Positions 61,343-64,000 of a stretch of 64,000 nt of DNA are shown here, in pieces; positions within the stretch are counted from its first letter, which is position 1, and every line of letters starts with the position of its first letter. The translations under genes and the position numbers were made by a program. The notes beneath the pieces were generated by a model that saw only the letters and a list, made by a program, of their open reading frames with translations, was not told where the DNA came from and did not search any database. Location of the stretch: NCBI RefSeq assembly GCF_900114315.1, contig NZ_FOSQ01000016.1, positions 56,511-120,510 on the forward strand. Direction: 5' to 3'. Source of the stretch: Falsiroseomonas stagni DSM 19981 (GTDB lineage: Bacteria > Pseudomonadota > Alphaproteobacteria > Acetobacterales > Acetobacteraceae).

Positions 61343-61579
61343 ATGACCGACCGCGAAGCCCGCGCCGCCCGCAACCAGGAAAACAGCCTGGCGGCCTTCC
61401 TCGCGAAGAAGGCCGAATTCGACGCCCTCCTCGCGGAGCTCACCCAGGCCAGCGCAGACCATTTCGGCGCTGACCCCGAGACGGTGCTCTGGGGTGAAGC
61501 AGCCTGGCTTTCGGATGCCACCGCGAAGCTGAAGGACATCGCGGACCAGCATTTCCGCCGCGGTGAATACGCCTGCTGA
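61343..61579 (+). CDS. Phage hypothetical protein, 78 aa
   Basis: A 78-residue helical protein: TDREARAARNQENSLAAFLAKKAEFDALLAELTQASADHFGADPETVLWGEAAWLSDATAKLKDIADQHF. ATG 61343 is preceded by GGAG and the duplicated leader. Not recognised. It follows the methyltransferase pair by 100 bp. Confidence 0.6.
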   Translation: MTDREARAARNQENSLAAFLAKKAEFDALLAELTQASADHFGADPETVLWGEAAWLSDATAKLKDIADQHFRRGEYAC

Positions 61580-61674
61580 CGCGGGCCACTTCCGCACCGC
61601 CCCGACCGGCAGCGCCGGCGGGGCTCCCGGCAGTAGGGGCCGATGACCGGCACCCGGAACCGGAGACCACCACG

Positions 61675-62544
61675 ATGACCAAGCTTTCCGATACCCAGCG
61701 CGTGATCCTCAGCGCCGCCGCGCAGCACGAGATGGGCCTCGCCCGCGCGCCGAAGACCCTACCCGCCGCGGCCCGCAACGCGGTCTTCCGCAGCCTCATC
61801 AAGAACAACCTGCTCACCGAGATCAACGCCCCGCGGGAGCATGTCGGGCTGGGCTGGCGCCAGGACGAGGATGGGACCTGGATCGTGGCGCGCATCACCG
61901 ACGAGGGGCTTCGCGCCATCGGCATCGACCCGAACGAGGGCGACGCGGAGGCCGGCGAGCCCGACTGCTCCGGCATCGAGGGCAGCGTGGCCGACACGGC
62001 GCCCACGGTGGCGGCCGGCACCACGCCGGGGGAAAGCCCCGCGCCCGCCGCCGAGCCCGCCCAGGCCGCGCCCCTGACGGAGGAAATCGCCATGCTCGAC
62101 CAGGCCCTCGCGGCGCGGACCACCACGGCGCGCACCAGCCTGCGCGACACCGCCGCGGCCATCCTCGCCGCCTGGGACGATCAGGCTGCCCGCTTCGGGA
62201 CGCATGATGGCGACCTGATCGGCGCGCTGGACGCGCCGATGGCGGCATTGCGCAGCCTGCTTGCCGGCAAGCCCACGCGCGCACCGCGGGACGCCAGCGC
62301 GCCGCGCAAGCCGCGCGAGGGCACGAAGCAGGAGCAGGTGCTGGCGATGCTGCGCCGGCCCGAGGGTGCGACAGTCGCGCAGATCGCCGAGGCCACCGGC
62401 TGGAACAGCAACACGGTGCGCGGCTTCATGGCGGGGCTGAAGAAGAAGGGCCACACGGTCGAGGTTCGGGATCGCATTCGCCAGGTTGGCCCCAACAAGA
62501 CGGGCGCCAAAGGCTCCTACACCATCTACGCTTTGGCAGGCTGA
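61675..62544 (+). CDS. DUF3489-type winged-helix protein
   Basis: A 289-residue protein. N-terminal helical region (LSDTQRVILSAAAQHEMGLARAPKTLPAAARNAVFRSLIKNNLL), an Ala/Pro/Glu-rich linker (about residues 100-145), a helical segment, then a C-terminal DUF3489 winged helix: GTKQEQVLAMLRRPEGATVAQIAEATGWNSNTVRGFMAGLKKKGH...RQVGPNKTGAKGSYTIYAL. A DNA-binding regulator of phage or ICE genes is likely. ATG 61675. Confidence 0.75.
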   Translation: MTKLSDTQRVILSAAAQHEMGLARAPKTLPAAARNAVFRSLIKNNLLTEINAPREHVGLGWRQDEDGTWIVARITDEGLRAIGIDPNEGDAEAGEPDCSGIEGSVADTAPTVAAGTTPGESPAPAAEPAQAAPLTEEIAMLDQALAARTTTARTSLRDTAAAILAAWDDQAARFGTHDGDLIGALDAPMAALRSLLAGKPTRAPRDASAPRKPREGTKQEQVLAMLRRPEGATVAQIAEATGWNSNTVRGFMAGLKKKGHTVEVRDRIRQVGPNKTGAKGSYTIYALAG

Positions 62545-62560
62545 GCCTGGGCGGGATTGG

Positions 62561-62830
62561 TCAGGGCTCGCTGCTGGCAAGCGGCGGGCCCTGATGCCGT
62601 TCTCCGGGCTTCAATTTTGGCTTCGGGGGATCGAGGGCGAGCACCATTTCATCCACTGTCCATCCTTGACGCTTCGCAGCGTTGGCAACGCCCCGCAGCA
62701 CCTCGCGCGCATCATCGATGTACAGTTTCACGACACGCGGTGTGCCGACACCATTCCCCGCCAGAGCCAGCGCTTTGGCCGTCTCGTAGATCATCTTCTC
62801 GATGTCTTTCGGTGCGCTCCGCTGTGGCAT
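62561..62830 (-). CDS. Phage hypothetical protein, 89 aa (antisense to neighbours)
   Basis: An 89-residue protein: PQRSAPKDIEKMIYETAKALALAGNGVGTPRVVKLYIDDAREVLRGVANAAKRQGWTVDEMVLALDPPKPKLKPG. The first 60 residues form a plausible helical domain. ATG 62830 is the first Met after the frame enters coding-like sequence; the frame continues upstream through another gene without support. It is opposite in strand to the surrounding run, and sits between DUF3489 and the second duplicated leader. Confidence 0.55.
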   Translation of the reverse strand: MPQRSAPKDIEKMIYETAKALALAGNGVGTPRVVKLYIDDAREVLRGVANAAKRQGWTVDEMVLALDPPKPKLKPGERHQGPPLASSEP

Positions 62831-62917
62831 GTCCGTCGTCCTTTGCTCGTCGCGCCATGATGCACATCGGGCATTGCAGCGACCATCGAAAACCTGCAGC
62901 GAACATCGATCATTCCA

Positions 62918-62991
62918 CTTGGCTGCGCTCCGACACAGCGCGAATCGTCCGTCACGCGCAAGGCATCCCGCCCCGCCAGACGGAGACGACG
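62918..62991 (+). promoter_or_regulatory. Duplicated leader, copy B
   Basis: Matches the leader at 61266-61342: CTTGGCT, 17 bases later GAATCG in CAGCGCGAAT, GTCCGTCAC, GCGCA, CCCGCC and ACGGAGACGAC ending at the next ATG. The two genes they precede show no obvious similarity, so the leader has been duplicated or conserved separately from the coding part. Likely a shared regulatory unit. Confidence 0.5.
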
Positions 62992-63192
62992 ATGAGCACC
63001 ACCATCCTCCCGCACCTGACCGCCGAAGGCCCGCAGGACAGCGCCGCCTGGCAGCAGCTTCTCGCCACCGCACCGCGCAGCAAAGACAGCGTGGGCCGCG
63101 CGACAATCCAGGTCTGCACCGCCAGTGACGGGCGTGGGATCTTCGCCACGGTGGACTACGCGACCTGCCAGACAGAGAAGGAGGAGGGTTGA
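62992..63192 (+). CDS. Phage hypothetical protein, 66 aa
   Basis: A 66-residue protein: STTILPHLTAEGPQDSAAWQQLLATAPRSKDSVGRATIQVCTASDGRGIFATVDYATCQTEKEEG. It starts right after the duplicated leader, whose GGAG forms its ribosome site. The stop overlaps the next start (TGATG). Not recognised. Confidence 0.55.
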   Translation: MSTTILPHLTAEGPQDSAAWQQLLATAPRSKDSVGRATIQVCTASDGRGIFATVDYATCQTEKEEG

Positions 63193-63473
63193 TGCCCTCC
63201 GAGCGACGCTGGATCATCCTGGCGCAGGATGGCCGGCACGTGACGATGGGCCGCGCCGCGCCGCCCAGCGAGGCCGAGGTCGAAGCCGCCGCCGCGGCGC
63301 TTGTAGCGCAGGGGCTGGCCGGCTGGCTTGCGACGCTGGACGGGAACTACTGGTCGCGCCGCCGCGTGGTCCTCGCACCGGTGCAGATGCTCGGCGACGG
63401 CGCCACGCTGGATTGGCCCGCTGCCATCATCGCATTTGAAGCCGCCCGCCAGCGCGCCCTTCGTCCCCTCTGA
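63192..63473 (+). CDS. Phage hypothetical protein, 93 aa
   Basis: A 93-residue protein: PSERRWIILAQDGRHVTMGRAAPPSEAEVEAAAAALVAQGLAGWLATLDGNYWSRRRVVLAPVQMLGDGATLDWPAAIIAFEAARQRAL. WIILAQDGRHVTMGR and GNYWSRRRVVLAPVQML look like a small beta sheet, with a helix between. ATG 63192 overlaps the previous stop; GAGGAGGG lies just upstream. It is the last gene before the terminase small subunit. Not recognised. Confidence 0.6.
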   Translation: MPSERRWIILAQDGRHVTMGRAAPPSEAEVEAAAAALVAQGLAGWLATLDGNYWSRRRVVLAPVQMLGDGATLDWPAAIIAFEAARQRALRPL

Positions 63474-63515
63474 CAAGGCCGGCATCGCCATCACGCGCGG
63501 CGGGAGGTCGCCGCC

Positions 63516-64000
63516 ATGCCGGAAATGACCGCCTCCACGCGCGAGGCCGCGCGGCGCCTCGGCGTCAGCGACACCGCCATCCACAAGGCCGAACGCTCGG
63601 GCCGCATCGCCCGCGAACCAGACGGCCAGTGGGACATCGACAAGACCCGCCGCCGCCTGACCGAAACCGCCGATCCCGCCCGCTCACCCCTGGCCAGCGG
63701 CGCCGGCGCGGAGGGCACGCCCTTCGCCCGACTGAAGGTCGCGCAGCTCGCCCTGAAGGTGGAGGCGCAGCGCCTTTCGCTGGATGAGACCAAGCGCCGC
63801 CTGCTCGATGTCACTGAGGCCAACGCCGCGCTCGACGAGATCGGCAGCACGATGCGCGACGCGCTGCTGAACTGGCCCGCCCGCGTCTCCGGCCTGATCG
63901 CTGCCGAGATCAGCGTCGACCCGCATCTGCTGCAGACCATCCTGCAGAGCCACATCAACGACCTGCTGACGGAGGCGGCCGATCGCTTCGATCCAGCAGG
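63516..64000 (+). CDS. Phage terminase small subunit-like protein (cut by right edge)
   Basis: A 161-residue fragment open to the window end. The N-terminal HTH (MTASTREAARRLGVSDTAIHKAERSGRIAREPDGQWDIDKTRRRL) is Nu1-like. A coiled-coil-like middle follows (FARLKVAQLALKVEAQRLSLDETKRRLLDVTEANAAL), then STMRDALLNWPARVSGLIAAEISVDPHLLQTILQ. These resemble small terminase/Nu1-type proteins that bind phage DNA for packaging. ATG 63516 has GGGAGG upstream. The large terminase subunit should follow to the right. Confidence 0.65.
   Translation, partial: MPEMTASTREAARRLGVSDTAIHKAERSGRIAREPDGQWDIDKTRRRLTETADPARSPLASGAGAEGTPFARLKVAQLALKVEAQRLSLDETKRRLLDVTEANAALDEIGSTMRDALLNWPARVSGLIAAEISVDPHLLQTILQSHINDLLTEAADRFDPA

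Overview
The window is high-GC DNA from an alphaproteobacterium, most likely an Acetobacteraceae (Roseomonas-like) chromosome. Evidence is the tkt-gap-pgk glycolytic cluster, the dapF-mtaB-ftsY operon, the rpmI-rplT-pheST block, and several orphan solute-binding proteins of the TctC/Bug, AapJ and DppA types. No taxonomic search was run; the assignment is by gene content and codon style.

Layout. (1) 1-32.0 kb is core chromosome: a truncated ChaA-type Ca2+/H+ antiporter, tkt-gap-pgk, a NUDIX hydrolase, two tandem AapJ-like binding proteins, dapF-mtaB-ftsY, a peptide-type binding protein, a metallophosphoesterase and a RimK-like ATP-grasp ligase, rpmI-rplT-pheS-pheT, a PadR regulator with a very clear palindromic operator, RidA, three TctC-type binding proteins, an MFS transporter, lepA and an adenosine deaminase-family enzyme. 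(2) 32,072-32,161 is tRNA-Ser(GGA), the likely junction between core and accessory DNA; a decayed T-arm-like sequence lies about 300 bp downstream. (3) 32.4-42.6 kb is a six-gene minus-strand defence operon in which every junction overlaps: excisionase-type HTH, SNF2/HepA helicase, AIPR protein, type III methyltransferase (Mod), type III restriction helicase (Res) and an Mrr-like endonuclease. (4) 42.7-45.1 kb is a large serine recombinase cassette (small protein, DUF2924, recombinase, ParB/KorB-like HTH protein). (5) 45.2-47.4 kb is a two-gene unit of unknown function whose second member ends in an OmpR-like winged helix. (6) 47.5-64.0 kb is a prophage-like early/replication region: sigma-like protein, AAA ATPase, DUF669-like protein, SF2 helicase, RecB-like nuclease, primase-ATPase fusion, RuvC-like resolvase, DUF6456 protein, GNAT/RHH toxin-antitoxin pair, two ParB-methyltransferase fusions, DUF3489 protein, and a terminase small subunit running off the right edge.

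Working together: Mod and Res should form a type III restriction-modification enzyme. The SNF2 helicase, the AIPR protein (with a probable nuclease N-terminus) and the Mrr-like nuclease are translated with it and look like added effector layers. This composite operon is the best candidate for an under-described system. The phage region also shows at least four independent repeat or operator arrays in non-coding gaps (47.41, 55.6-55.8, 58.4-58.5 kb, and a duplicated leader at 61.27/62.92 kb), suggesting a replication origin and private regulatory circuits.
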